Assembly (NCBI GenBank): GCA_001695595.3
Contig: MBPM02000289.1
Coordinates: forward strand, 1 to 34,150
Reading direction: 5' to 3'
Source of the DNA: Plasmopara viticola
Lineage: Eukaryota; Oomycota; Peronosporomycetes; Peronosporales; Peronosporaceae
DNA length: 34,150 bases
Part shown: positions 11,662 to 22,620 of the stretch, piece after piece
Layout: each line of letters opens with the position of its first letter
Position numbering within the stretch: position 1 is the stretch's first letter
Translations under genes and position numbers: made by a program
Notes under the pieces: generated by a model
The model's input: the letters and a program-made list of their open reading frames with translations, nothing else
Database searches by the model: none
Told to the model about the DNA's origin: nothing

Positions 11662-13060
11662 CGCCGATTCTTCCTACGGCCTGAGATACGTCAATTTTAG
11701 CTTCCTAGACATGCAGACACGCGTTGCAAGCGTACCTTAGCGAGTACTGCTCCAATTGAAGCGCAAATTCTTCCCACGGTATCAGATACGTCCAATCTAG
11801 CTTCCTAGACATGCAGACATGCGTTCTAAGCGTACCTAAGCGAGTACTGCTCCATTTGAAGTGCCAAATCTTCCCACGGCGTCAGATACGAAAACTCTAG
11901 CTTCCTAGATATGCAGACACGCGTTCTAAGCATACCTAAGCGAGTACTGCTCCGTTCGAAGCCCCAATTCTTCCCACGGCCTTAGATACGTCCAATCTAG
12001 CTTCCTAGACAAGCAGACACGTGTTCTAAGCGTACCTTAGCGAGTACTGCTCCATTTGAAGCGCCAATTCTTCCTACGGCCTGAGATACATCATATTTAG
12101 CTTTCTAGACATTCAGACACGCGTTGCAAGCGTACCTTAGCGAGTACTGCTCCATTTCAAGCGCCAATTCTTCCCACAGCCATGATACGTCATAACTAGC
12201 TTCCTGGACATGCAGACACGCGTTTCAAGCGTACCAAAGTGAGTACTGCTCCATCTAAAGCGCCAATTCTTCCCACGGCCAGGGATACGTTCAATCCAGA
12301 TTTCTGGACATGCAGACACGCGTTGCAAGCGTACCTTAGCGAATACTGTTCCGTTTGAAGCGCCAATTTTTCACACGGCCTCAAATACGCCAAATCTAGC
12401 TTTCCTGACGAGCAGTCACGCGTTTCAAGCGTGCCTTAGCGCGTTCTACTCCATTTAATGCGCCAATTCTTCCCACGGCCAGGGATACGTCAAATCTAGC
12501 TTTCCAGACATGCAGACACGCGTTGCAAGCGTACCTTAGCGAGTACTGCTCCAATTGAAGCGCCAATTCTTCTCACGGCGTCAGATACGTCAAATTTAGC
12601 TTCCTAGACATGCAGACACGCGTTCCAAGCGTACCTTAGCGGGTTCTGCTCCATTTGAAGCGCCAAATCTTCCCACGGCGTCAGATACATAAAATCTAGC
12701 TTCCTAGACATGCAGAAACGCGTTCTAAGCGTACCTTAGCGAGTACTGCTCCATTTGAAGCGCCAAATCTTCCCACGGCCAGAGATACGTTAAATCTAGC
12801 TTTCTAGACATGCAGTCACGCATTGCAAGCGTGCCTTAGCGAGTACTGCTCCATTTGAAGCGCCAAATCTTCCCACGTCCAGAGATACGTCAACTTTAGC
12901 TTTCTAGACATGCAGGCACACGTTGCAAGCGTACCTTAGCGAGTACTGCTCCATTTGAAGTGCCGATTCTTCCCACGGCCTGAGATACGTCAAGTTTAGC
13001 TTCCTAGACATGCAGACATGCGTTGCAAGCGTATCTTAGCGAGTACTGCTCCAATTGAAG
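11662..13060. repeat. Block B, copy 1
   Basis: It matches 18449-19850 at a constant offset of 6787. Shared rare markers include CCTAGATATGCAG (11904 and 18691), GAAGTGCCAAATC, GACAAGCAGACAC, CATCATATTTAGC, AAAGTGAGTACTGCTCCATC and CCTGACGAGC. Constant offset over about 1.4 kb with shared private variants means a segmental duplication rather than parallel drift. Confidence 0.8.
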
Positions 13061-13090
13061 CGCCAATTCTTCTCAAGGGATCCGATACGT

Positions 13091-13490
13091 CCAATCTAGC
13101 TTCCTAGACATGCAGACATGCGTTCTAAGCGTACCTAAGCAAGTACTGCTCCATTTCAAGCGCCAAATCTTCCCACGGCGTCAGATACGAAAACTCTAGC
13201 TTCCTAGACATGCAGACACGCGTTCTAAGCGTACCTAAGCGAGTACTGCTCCGTTTGAAGCCCCAATTCTTCCCTCGGCCTTAGATACGTCCAATCTAGC
13301 TTCCTAGACATACAGACATGCGTTCTAAGCGTACCTAAGCAAGTACTACTCCATTTGAAGCGCCAAATCTTCCCACGGCGTCAGATACGAAAACTCTAGC
13401 TTCCTAGACATGCAGACACGCGTTCTAAGCGTACCTAAGCGAGTACTGCTCCGTTCAAAGCCCCAATTCTTCCCACGGCTTTAGATACGT
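13091..13490. repeat. Two-monomer (200 bp) tandem duplication
   Basis: The pair is GACATGCGTTCTAAG with CTAAGCAAGTACT, then CGTCAGATACGAAAACTC with TCCGTT(T)GAAGCCCC and CCTTAG. It is present at 13091-13290 and again at 13291-13490, exactly 200 bp apart, with a handful of substitutions (GACATACAG, AGTACTACTCC, TTCAAAGCCCC). Confidence 0.75.
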
Positions 13491-14100
13491 CGAATCTAGC
13501 TTCCTGGACATGCAGACACGCGTTCTAAGCGTACCTTAGCCTGTACTGCTCCATTTGAAGCGCCAAATCTTCCTACGGCCTGAGATACATCATATTTAGC
13601 TTTCTAGACATTCAGACACGCGTTGCAAGCGTACCTTAGCGAGGACTGCTCCATTTCAAGCGCCAATTCTTCCCACAGCCATGATACGGCATAACTAGCT
13701 TCCTGGACATGCAGACACGCGTTTCAAGCGTACCAAAGTGAGTACTGCTCCATCTAAAGCGCCAATTCTTCCCACGGCCAGGGATACGTTCAATCCAGAT
13801 TTCTGGACATGCAGACACGCGTTGCAAGCGTGCCTTAGCGAGTACTGCTCAATTTGAAGCGCCAAATCTTCCCACGGCCAGGGATACGTCAAATTTAGCT
13901 TTCTAGACATGCAGGCACACGTTGCAAGCGTACCTTAGCGAGTACTGCTCCATTTGAAGCGCCAATTCTTCCCACGGCCTGAGATACGTCCAATCTAGTT
14001 TCCTAGACATGCAGACATACTTTGTAAGCGTACCCAAGCGAGTACTGCTCCATTTGAAGCGCCAAATCTTCCCACGGCCAGGGATACGTCAAATTTAGCT
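13491..14100. repeat. Six-monomer segment with a third B-like cassette
   Basis: Bases 13560-13830 resemble 12060-12330 (offset 1499), including CATCATATTTAGC, GACATTCAG, CATGATACG and the TTCAATCCAGATTTCTGG monomer. From about 13830 the sequence leaves the B order and joins GCGTGCCTTAG with TGCTCAATTTG monomers. Confidence 0.65.
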
Positions 14101-14500
14101 TTCTAAACATGCAGTCACGCGTTGCAAGCGTGCCTTAGCGAGTACTGCTCAATTTGAAGCGCCAAATCTTCCCACGGCCAGTGATCCGTCAAATTTAGCT
14201 TTCTAGACATGCAGGCACACGTTGCAAGCGTACCTTAGCGAGTACTGCTGCATTTGAAGCGCCAACTCTTCCCACGGCCAGGGATACGTCAAATCTAGCT
14301 TTCTAGACATGCAGGCACGCGTTGCATGCGTGCTTTAGCGAGTACTGCTCCATTTGAAGCGCCAAATCTTTCCACGGCCAGGGATACGTCAACTTTAGCT
14401 TTCTAGACATGCAGGCACACGTTGCAAGCGTACCTTAGCGAGTACTGCTCCATTTGAAGCGCCGATTCTTCCCACGGCCTGAGATACGTCAAATTTAGCT
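14101..14500. repeat. Four-monomer (400 bp) tandem duplication, unit 1
   Basis: It begins TTCTAAACATGCAGTCACGC, a rare form in which the XbaI-type junction is changed. It runs through AATTTG, CAGTGATCCGTC, TGCTGCATTTG, GTTGCATGCGTGC and CCGATTCTTCC monomers. The next unit repeats all of this. Confidence 0.85.
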
Positions 14501-14900
14501 TTCTAAACATGCAGTCACGCGTTGCAAGCGTGCCTTAGCGAGTACTGCTCAATTTGAAGCGCCAAATCTTCCCACGGCCAGTGATACGTCAAATTTAGCT
14601 TTCTAGACATGCAGGCACACGTTGCAAGCGTACCTTAGCGAGTACTGCTGCATTTGAAGCGCCAACTCTTCCCACGGCCAGGGATACGTCAAATCTAGCT
14701 TTCTAGACATGCAGGCACGCGTTGCATGCGTGCTTTAGCGAGTACTGCTCCATTTGAAGTGCCAAATCTTTCCACGGCCAGGGATACGTCAACTTTAGCT
14801 TTCTAGACATGCAGGCACACGTTGCAAGCATACCTTAGCGAGTACTGCTCCATTTGAAGCGCCGATTCTTCCCACGGCCTGAGATACGTCAAATTTAGCT
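14501..14900. repeat. Four-monomer (400 bp) tandem duplication, unit 2
   Basis: It is nearly identical to 14101-14500. Visible differences are CAGTGATACGTC for CAGTGATCCGTC, GAAGTGCC for GAAGCGCC and GCAAGCATACC for GCAAGCGTACC. The low divergence marks it as one of the most recent duplications in the window. Confidence 0.85.
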
Positions 14901-15187
14901 TCCTAGACATGCAGACACGCGTTGCAAGCGTACCTTAGCGAGTACGGCTCCATTGAAGCGCCGATTCTTCCCACGGCCTGAGATACGTCAATTTTAGCTT
15001 CCTAGACATGCAGACACGCGTTGCAAGCGTACCTTAGCGAGTACTGCTCCAATTGAAGCGCAAATTCTTCCCACGGTATCAGATACGTCCAATCTAGCTT
15101 CCTAGACATGCAGACATGCGTTCTAAGCGTACCTAAGCAAGTACTGCTCCATTTGAAGCGCCAAGTCTTCCCACGGCGTCAGATACG
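14901..15187. repeat. Linker monomers before block A copy 2
   Basis: About three monomers (AGTACGGCTCCATTG, CCGATTCTTCC, TCCAATTGAAGCGCAAATTC with TATCAG). They resemble 11660-11830 and 18450-18590, so the start of a B-like order is seen here before it switches to A. Confidence 0.6.
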
Positions 15188-16356
15188 TCAAATATAGCTT
15201 CCAAGACATGCAGACACGCGTTGCAAGCGTACCTAAGCGAGTACTGCTCCATTTGAAGCACCAAATCTTCCCACGGCGTCAGATACGAAAACTCTAGCTT
15301 TCAGACATGCAGACACGCGTTCTTAGCGTACCTAAGCAAGTACTGCTCCGTTTGAAGCGCCAATTCTTCCCACGGCCTGAGATACGTCAAATTTAGCTTC
15401 CTAGACATTCAGACACGCGTTGCAAGCGTTCCTTAGCGAGTACTGCTCCATTTCAAGCGCCAATTCTTCCCACAGCCATGATACGTCATAACTAGCTTCC
15501 TGGACATGCAGACACGCGTTTCAACTGAACCTAAGTGAGTACTGCTCCATTTAAAGCGCCAATTCTTCCCACGGCCAAGGATACGTTCAATCCAGATTTC
15601 TGGACATGCAGACACGCGTCGCAAGCGTACCTTAGCGAGTACTGCTCTATTTGAAGCGCCAATTTTTCACACGGCCTCAAATACGCCGAATATGGCTTTC
15701 CAGACGTGCAGTCACGCGTTGCAAGCGTGCCTTAGCGCGTTCTACTCCATTTAAAACGCCAAATCTTCCCACGGCCAGGGATACGTCAAATCTAGCTTTC
15801 CAGACATGCAGACACGCGTTGCAAGCGTACCTTAGCGAGTACTGCTCCAATTGAAGCGCCAATTCTTCCCACAGGGTCAGATACGTCAAATCTAGCTTCC
15901 TAGACATGCAGACACGCGTTCTAAGCGTACCTTAGCGGATTCTGCTCCATTCGAAGCGCCAAATCCTCCCACGGCGTCCGATACATAAAATCTAGCTTCC
16001 TAGACATGCAGAAACGCGTTGCACGCGTACCTTAGCGGGTTCTGCTCCATTTGAAGCGCCAAATCTTCCCACGGCCTCAGATACGTCCAATCTAGCTTCC
16101 TAGACATGCAGACACGCGTTTCAAGCGTACCAAAGTGAGTACTGCTCCATTTAAAGCGTCAAATCTTCCCACGGCCATGGACACGTCAAATTTAGCTCTT
16201 TAGACATGCAGACATGCGTTTCAAGCGTACCCAAGCGAGTACTGCTCCATTTGAAGCGCCAATTCTTCCCACAGCCATGATACGTCAAATCTAGCTTTCT
16301 AGACATGCAGGCATGCGTTGCAAGCGTGCCTTAGCGAGTACTGCTCCATTTGAAGC
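15188..16356. repeat. Block A, copy 2 (~1.17 kb)
   Basis: It is nearly identical to 17281-18448 at an offset of 2093 and is also matched by 9793-10765. It carries TTTCAACTGAACC where copies 1 and 3 have TTTCAACCATACC. Rare shared markers are ACGCCGAATATGG, GCGGATTCTGCTCCATTCG (shared with copy 3) and TTAGCTCTTTAGAC. Confidence 0.85.
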
Positions 16357-16384
16357 GCAAATTCTTCCCACGGCCTGAGATACG

Positions 16385-16830
16385 TCAAATATAGCTTCCA
16401 AGACATGCAGACACGCGTTGCAAGCGTACCTAAGCGAGTACTGCTCCATTTGAAGCGCCAAATCTTCCCACGGCGTCAGATACGAAAACTCTAGCTTTCA
16501 GACATGCAGACACGCGTTCTAAGCGTACCTAAGCAAGTACTGCTCCGTTTGAAGCGCCAATTCTTCCCACGGCCTGAGATACGTCAAATTTAGCTTCCTA
16601 GACATTCAGACACGCGTTGCAAGCGTTCCTTAGCGAGTACTGCTCCATTTCAAGCGCCAATTCTTCCCACAGCCATGATACGTCATAACTAGCTTCCTGG
16701 ACATGCAGACACGCGTTTCAATTGAACCTAAGTGAGTACTGCTCCATTTAAAGCGCCAATTCTTCCCACGGCCAAGGATACGTTCAATCCAGATTTCTGG
16801 ACATGCAGACACGCGTCGCAAGCGTACCTA
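16385..16830. repeat. Block A, partial copy
   Basis: It restarts the A order at TCAAATATAGCTTCCAAGAC, 1197 bp after copy 2. It runs through GCAAGCGTTCC, CATGATACGTCATAAC, TTTCAATTGAACC and the TTCAATCCAGATTTCTGG monomer. It then leaves the A order at about 16830 for CGTCAGATACGAAAACTC monomers, without Q and R. Confidence 0.75.
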
Positions 16831-17280
16831 AGCGAGTACTGCTCCATTTGAAGCGCCAAATCTTCCCACGGCGTCAGATACGAAAACTCTAGCTTTCAGA
16901 CATGCAGACACGCGTTCTAAGCGTACCTAAGCAAGTACTGTACCATTTGAAGCGCCAAATCTTCCCACGGCGTCAGATACGAAAACTCTAGCTTCCTAGA
17001 CATGCGGACACGCGTTCTAAGCGTACCTAAGCGAGTACTGCTCCGTTCGAAGCCCCAATTCTTCCCACAGCCATGATACGTCCAAACTAGCTTCCTGGAC
17101 ATGCAGACACGCGTTTCAAGCGTACCTTAGCTAGTACTGCTCCATTTGAAGCGCCAATTCTTCCTACGGCCTGAGATACGTCAATTTTAGCTTCCTAGAC
17201 ATGCAGACACGCGTTGCAAGCGTTCCTTAGCGAGTACTGCTCCAATTGAAGCGCTAATTCTTCCCACGGCCTGAGATACG
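16831..17280. repeat. Linker monomers between partial A and A copy 3
   Basis: It contains two CGTCAGATACGAAAACTC monomers in a row, a TTCGAAGCCCC monomer, CATGATACGTCC and CCTACGGCCTGAG monomers. AGTACTGTACC near 16935 is a private variant. Satellite only. Confidence 0.6.
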
Positions 17281-18448
17281 TCAAATATAGATTCCAAGAC
17301 ATGCAGACACGCGTTGCAAGCGTACCTAAGCGAGTACTGCTCCATTTGAAGCGCCAAATCTTCCCACGGCGTCAGATACGAAAACTCTAGCTTTCAGACA
17401 TGCAGACACGCGTTCTAAGCGTACCTAAGCAAGTACTGCTCCGTTTGAAGCGCCAAGTCTTCCCACGGCCTGAGATACGTCAAATTTAGCTTCCTAGACA
17501 TTCAGACACGCGTTGCAAGCGTTCCTTAGCGAGTACTGCTCCATTTCAAGCGCCAATTCTTCCCACAGCCATGATACGTCATAACTAGCTTCCTGGACAT
17601 GCAGACACGCGTTTCAACCATACCTAAGTGAGTACTGCTCCATTTAAAGCGCCAATTCTTCCCACGGCCAAGGATACGTTCAATCCAGATTTCTGGACAT
17701 GCAGACACGCGTCGCAAGCGTACCTTAGCGAGTACTGCTCTATTTGAAGCGCCAATTTTTCACACGGCCTCAAATACGCCGAATATGGCTTTCCAGACGT
17801 GCAGTCACGCGTTGCAAGCGTGCCTTAGCGCGTTCTACTCCATTTAAAACGCCAAATCTTCCCACGGCCAGGGATACGTCAAATCTAGCTTTCCAGACAT
17901 GCAGACACGCGTTGCAAGCGTACCTTAGCGAGTACTGCTCCAATTGAAGCGCCAATTCTTCCCACAGGGTCAGATACGTCAAATCTAGCTTCCTAGACAT
18001 GCAGACACGCGTTCTAAGCGTACCTTAGCGGATTCTGCTCCATTCGAAGCGCCAAATCTTCCCACGGCGTCCGATACATAAAATCTAGCTTCCTAGACAT
18101 GCAGAAACGCGTTGCACGCGTACCTTAGCGGGTTCTGCTCCATTTGAAGCGCCAAATCTTCCCACGGCCTCAGATACGTCCAATCTAGCTTCCTAGACAT
18201 GCAGACACGCGTTTCAAGCGTACCAAAGTGAGTACTGCTCCATTTAAAGCGTCAAATCTTCCCACGGCCATGGATACGTCAAATTTAGCTCTTTAGACAT
18301 GCAGACATGCGTTTCAAGCGTACCCAAGCGAGTACTGCTCCATTTGAAGCGCCAATTCTTCCCACAGCCATGATACGTCAAATCTAGCTTTCTAGACATG
18401 CAGGCATGCGTTGCAAGCGTGCCTTAGCGAGTACTGCTCCATTTGAAG
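17281..18448. repeat. Block A, copy 3 (~1.17 kb)
   Basis: It is nearly identical to 15188-16356. It has TTTCAACCATACC like copy 1 at 10027 but GCGGATTCTGCTCCATTCG like copy 2, so it looks like a mixture of the two (gene conversion or recombination within the block). It is followed directly by block B copy 2. Confidence 0.85.
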
Positions 18449-19850
18449 CGCCGATTCTTCCTACGGCCTGAGATACGTCAATTTTAGCTTCCTAGACATG
18501 CAGACACGCGTTGCAAGCGTTCCTTAGCGAGTACTGCTTCAATTGAAGCGCAAATTCTTCCCACGGTGTCAGATACGTCCAATCTAGCTTCCTAGACATG
18601 CAGACATGCGTTCTATGCGTACCTAAGCAAGTACTGCTCCATTTGAAGTGCCAAATCTTCCCACGGCGTCAGATACGAAAACTCTAGCTTCCTAGATATG
18701 CAGACACGCGTTCTAAGCGTACCTAAGCGAGTACTGCTCCGTTCAAAGCCCCAATTCTTCCCACGGCCTTAGATACGTCCAATCTAGCTCTCTAGACAAG
18801 CAGACACGCGTTTTAAGCGTACCTTAGCGAGTACTGCTCCATTTGAAGCGCCAATTCTTCCTACGGCTTGAGATACATCATATTTAGCTTTCTAGACATT
18901 CAGACACGCGTTGCAAGCGTACCTTAGCGACTACTGCTCCATTTCAAGCGCCAATTCTTCCCACAGCCATGATACGTCATAACTAGCTTCCTGGACATGC
19001 AGACATGCGTTTCAAGCGTACCAAAGTGAGTACTGCTCCATCTAAAGCGCCAATTCTTCCCACGGCCAGGGATACGTTCAATCCAGATTTCTGGACATGC
19101 AGACACGCGTTGCAAGCGTACCTTAGCGAATACTGTTCCGTTTGAAGCGCCAATTTAATCCACGGCCTCAAATACGCCAAATCTAGCTTTCCTGACGAGC
19201 GGTCACGCGTTTCAAGCGTGCCTTAGCGCGTTCTACTCCATTTAAAGCGCCAATTCTTCCCACGGCCAGGGATACGTCAAATCTAGCTTTCCAGACATGC
19301 AGACACGCGTTGCAAGCGTACTAGCGAAGTACCTGCTCCCAATTGAAGCGCCAATTTCTCACGGCGTCAGATACGTCAAATTTAGCTTCCTAGACATGCA
19401 GACACGCGTTCCAAGCGTACCTTAGCGGGTTTGAAGCGCCAAATCTTCCCACGGCGTCAGATACATAAAATCTAGCTTCCTAGACATGCAGAAACGCGTT
19501 CTAAGCGTACCCAAGCGAGTACTGCTCCATTTGAAGCGACAAATCTTCCCACGGCCAGAGATACGTCAAATCTAGCTTTCTAGACATGCAGTCACGCGTT
19601 GCAAGCGTGCCTTAGCGAGTACTGCTCCATTTGAAGCGCCAAATCTTCCCACGGCCAGGGATACGTCAACTTCAGCTTTCTAGACATGCAGGCACACGTT
19701 GCAAGCGTTCCTTGGCGAGTACTGCTCCATTCGAAGCGCCGATTCTTCCCACGGCCTGATATACGTCAAATTTAGCTTCCTAGACATGCAGACACGCGTT
19801 GCAAGCGTACCTTAGCGAGTACTGCTCCAATTGAAGCGCCAATTCTTCCC
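18449..19850. repeat. Block B, copy 2
   Basis: It matches 11662-13060 at offset 6787. Differences include GACATGCGTTTCAAG, CCTGACGAGCGGTC and a deletion at about 19427 where GCGGG runs straight into TTTGAAGCGCC. Base losses at 19318-19375 look like sequencing noise. Confidence 0.8.
19315..19440. other. Indel patch and short deletion inside block B copy 2
   Basis: GTACTAGCGAAGTACCTGCTCCCAA replaces the normal order with both losses and gains, and CTTCTCACGG is shortened. At 19427 about 12-14 bases around TCTGCTCCA are missing relative to 12643-12656. Part may be assembly error; the clean deletion could be real. Confidence 0.5.
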
Positions 19851-19866
19851 ACGGTATCAGATACGT

Positions 19867-20266
19867 CCAATCTAGCTTCCTAGACATGCAGACATGCGTT
19901 GCAAGCGTACCTCAGCGAGTAATGCTCCATTTGAAGCGCCAAATCTTCCCACGGCGTCAGATACGAAAACTCTAGCTTCCTAGACATGCAGACACGCGTT
20001 CTAAGCGTACCTAAGCGAGTACTGCTCCGTTCAAAGCCCCAATTCTTCCCACGGCCTTAGATACGTCCAATCTAGCTTCCTAGACATGCAGACATGCGTT
20101 CTAAGCGTACCTAAGCAAGTACTGCACCATTTGAAGCGCCAAATCTTCCCACGGCCAGAGATACGAAAACTCTAGCTTCCTAGACATGCAGACACGCGTT
20201 CTAAGCGTACCTAAGCGAGTACTGCTCCGTTCGAAGCCCCAATTCTTCCCACGGCCTTAGATACGT
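19867..20266. repeat. Two-monomer (200 bp) tandem duplication
   Basis: CCAATCTAGCTTCCTAGA begins units at 19867, 20067 and again 20267. The pair is a GACATGCG monomer followed by a CGTCAG/CCAGAG-ATACGAAAACTC monomer with TCCGTTC(A/G)AAGCCCC. It has the same dimer type as 13091-13490, so the two loci are paralogous. Confidence 0.7.
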
Positions 20267-20379
20267 CCAATCTAGCTTCCTAGAAATGCAGACACGCGTT
20301 CTAAGCGTACCTTAGCGAGTACTGCTCCATTTGAAGCGCCAATTCTTCCTACGGCCTGAGATACATTATATTTAGCTTT

Positions 20380-20460
20380 CTAGACATTCAGAACGCGGGT
20401 TGCAAGCGTACCTTAGCGAGTACTGCTCCATTTCAAGGCGCAATTCTCCACAGCCATGAT
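20380..20460. other. Short indel-rich patch
   Basis: CAGAACGCGGGTTGCAAG, TTTCAAGGCGCAATTCTCCACAGCC and ATACTTCATAAC all depart from conserved monomer motifs by single-base shifts. This is probably consensus error (inference). Confidence 0.5.
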
Positions 20461-20483
20461 ACTTCATAACTAGCTTCCTGGAC

Positions 20484-20517
20484 ATGCAGACACGCGTTTC
20501 ATGCAGACACGCGTTTC
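20484..20517. repeat. 17-bp microduplication inside one monomer
   Basis: ATGCAGACACGCGTTTC is present twice back to back (20484-20500 and 20501-20517), lengthening this monomer by 17 bp. I saw no other monomer with this change. It spans the MluI site, so two ACGCGT sites lie 17 bp apart. Confidence 0.85.
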
Positions 20518-20699
20518 AAGCGTACCAAAGTGAGTACTGCTCCATTTAAAGCGCCAATTCTTCCCACAGCCAGGGATACGTTCAATCCAGATTTCTGGAC
20601 ATGCAGACACGCGTTGCAAGCGTACCTTAGCGAGTACTGCTCCAATTGAAGCGCTAATTCTTCTCACGGCGTCAGATACGTCAAATTAAGCTTCCTAGA

Positions 20700-21474
20700 C
20701 ATGCAGACACGCGTTGCAAGCGTACCTTAGCGGGTTCTGCTCCATTTAAAGCGCCAAATCTTCCCACGGCGTCAGATACATAAAATCTAGCTTCCTAGAC
20801 ATGCAGAAACGCATTCTAAGCGTACCCAAGCGAGTACTACTCCATTTGAAGCGCCAAATCTTCCCACGGCCAGGGATACGTCAAATCTAGCTTTCTAGAC
20901 TTGCAGGCAAATACAGCTCCATTTGAAGCGCCAAATTTTCCTACGGCCAGGAATACGTCAACTTTAGCTTTCTAGACATGCAGGCACACGTTGCAAGCGT
21001 ACCTTAGCGAGTACTGCTCCATTTGAAGCGCCGATTCTTCCCACGGCCTGAGATACGAAAACGCTAGCTTCCTAGACATGCAGACACGCGTTGCAAGCGT
21101 ACCTTAGCGAGTACTGCTCCATTTAAAGCGCCAATTCTTCCCACGGTATCAGATACGTCCAATCTAGCTTCCTAGACATGCAGACATGCGTTCTAAGCGT
21201 ACCTAAGCGAGTACTGCTCCATTTGAAGCGCCAAATCTTCCCACGGCGTCAGATACGAAAACTCTAGCTTCCTAGACATGCAGACACGCGTTCTAAGCGT
21301 ACCTAAGCGAGTACTGCTCCGTTTGAAGCCCCAATTCTTCCCACGGCCTTAGATACGTCCAATCTAGCTTCCTGGACATGCAAACACGCCTTCCCAGCGT
21401 ACCTTAGCGAGTACTGCTCCATTTGAAGCGCCAAATCTTCCCACGGCCTGGGATACGTCAAATTAGCTTCCTAG
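20700..21474. repeat. Block C, copy 1
   Basis: Its order is CATAAAATC with GAAACGC, a deleted monomer (CTTGCAGGCA joined to AATACAGCTCC), CAGGCACACG, TATCAG, ATACGAAAACTC, GAAGCCCC with CCTTAG, and CACGCCTTCCCAGCG. It recurs at about 25110-25720 (offset roughly 4.24-4.34 kb) and in part at 28000-28150. CACGCCTTCC is diagnostic of this block. Confidence 0.7.
20895..20930. repeat. Truncated monomer in block C
   Basis: GACTTGCAGGCA runs directly into AATACAGCTCC. About 25 bp covering ACGCGT, AAGCG and TAGCG is missing, giving a unit of about 75 bp. A parallel deletion in a GACTTGCAGGC monomer is at 25239-25260, so the deletion predates the block's duplication. Confidence 0.75.
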
Positions 21475-22050
21475 ACATTCAGACACGCGTTGCAAGCGTT
21501 CCTTATCGAGTACTGCTCCATCTCAAGCGCCAATTCTTCCCACAGCCATGATACGTCATAACTAGATTCCTGGACATGCAGACACGCGTTTCAATCGAAC
21601 CTAAGTGAGTACTGCTCCATTTAAAGCGCCAATTCTTCCCACGGCCAAGGATACGTTCAATCCAGATTTCTGGACATGCAGACACGCGTTGCAAGCGTAC
21701 CTTAGCGAGACTGCTCCATTTGAAGCGCCAATTTTTCCCACGGCCTAATCTGGCTTTCCAGACGTGCAGTCACGCGTTGCAAGCGTGCCTTAGCGCGTTC
21801 TTCTCCATTTAAAGCGCCAATTCTTCCCATACGCCAAATCTGGCTTTCCAGACGTGCAGTCACGCGTTGCAAGCGTGCCTTAGCGCGTTCTTCTCCATTT
21901 AAAGCGCCAATTCTTCCCACGGCCAGGGATACGTAAAATCTAGCTTTCCAGACATGCAGACACGCGTTGCAAGCGTACCACAGCGAGTACTGCTCCATTT
22001 GAAGCGCCAAATCTTCCCACGGCGTCAGAGACTTCAAATCTAGCTTCCTA
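21475..22050. repeat. Segmental duplication, first copy
   Basis: Starting at the GCAAGCGTTCCTTATCGAG monomer, the order is CATCTCAAGCG with CATGATACGTCATAACTAGATTCC, TTTCAATCGAACC, the TTCAATCCAGATTTCTGG monomer, GACGTGCAGTC (twice here) and GTACCACAGCG. The second copy starts 577 bp later. The shared GTTCCTTATCG and CATCTCAAGCG are otherwise rare. Confidence 0.8.
21741..21840. repeat. Shortened, fused GACGTGCAGTC monomers
   Basis: CCTAATCTGGC lacks about 13 bases of the CCTCAAATACGCCAAATCTGGC seen at 22320-22341. The next junction, CTTCCCATACGCCAAATC, lacks the CGGCCTCAA segment. Two copies of TCTGGCTTTCCAGACGTG are therefore only 90 bp apart (21749 and 21839). It looks like slippage or unequal exchange within monomer-internal microhomology. 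Confidence 0.75.
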
Positions 22051-22540
22051 GACATGCAGACACGCGTTGCAAGCGTTCCTTATCGAGTACTGCTCCATCT
22101 CAAGCGCCAATTCTTCCCACAGCCATGATACGTCATAACTAGATTCCTGGACATGCAGACACGCGTTTCAATCGAACCTAAGTGAGTACTGCTCCATTTA
22201 AAGCGCCAATTCTTCCCACGGCCAAGGATACGTTCAATCCAGATTTCTGGACATGCAGACACGCGTTGCAAGCGTACCTTAGCGAGACTGCTCCATTTGA
22301 AGCGCCAATTTTTCCCACGGCCTCAAATACGCCAAATCTGGCTTTCCAGACGTGCAGTCACGCGTTGCAAGCGTGCCTTAGCGCGTTCTACTCCATTTAA
22401 AGCGCCAATTCTTCCCACGGCCAGGGATACGTCAAATCTAGCTTTCCAGACATGCAGACACGCGTTGCAAGCGTACCACAGCGAGTACTGCTCCATTTGA
22501 AGCGCCAAATCTTCCCACGGCGTCAGATACGTCAAATTTA
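22051..22540. repeat. Segmental duplication, second copy
   Basis: It repeats 21475-22050 at offset 577 up to about 21740. It continues at offset 494 from the GTACCACAGCG marker (21978 and 22472), because the extra 90-bp unit of copy one is absent. It then leads into the six-monomer HOR. Confidence 0.8.
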
Positions 22541-22620
22541 GCTTCCTAGACATGCAGACACGCGTTCTAACCGTACCTTAGCGGGTACTGCTCCATTTGA
22601 AGCGCCAAATCTTCCCACGG

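Noticed and set aside
21702..22055. Longest open frames (up to 117 codons, minus strand) and dozens of 60-100 codon frames on both strands
   Set aside because: All translate the same 100-bp satellite in shifting frames, giving the same peptide fragments over and over. The monomer length is not a multiple of three, frames end at random variant sites, and no start context, domain or codon pattern supports a protein.
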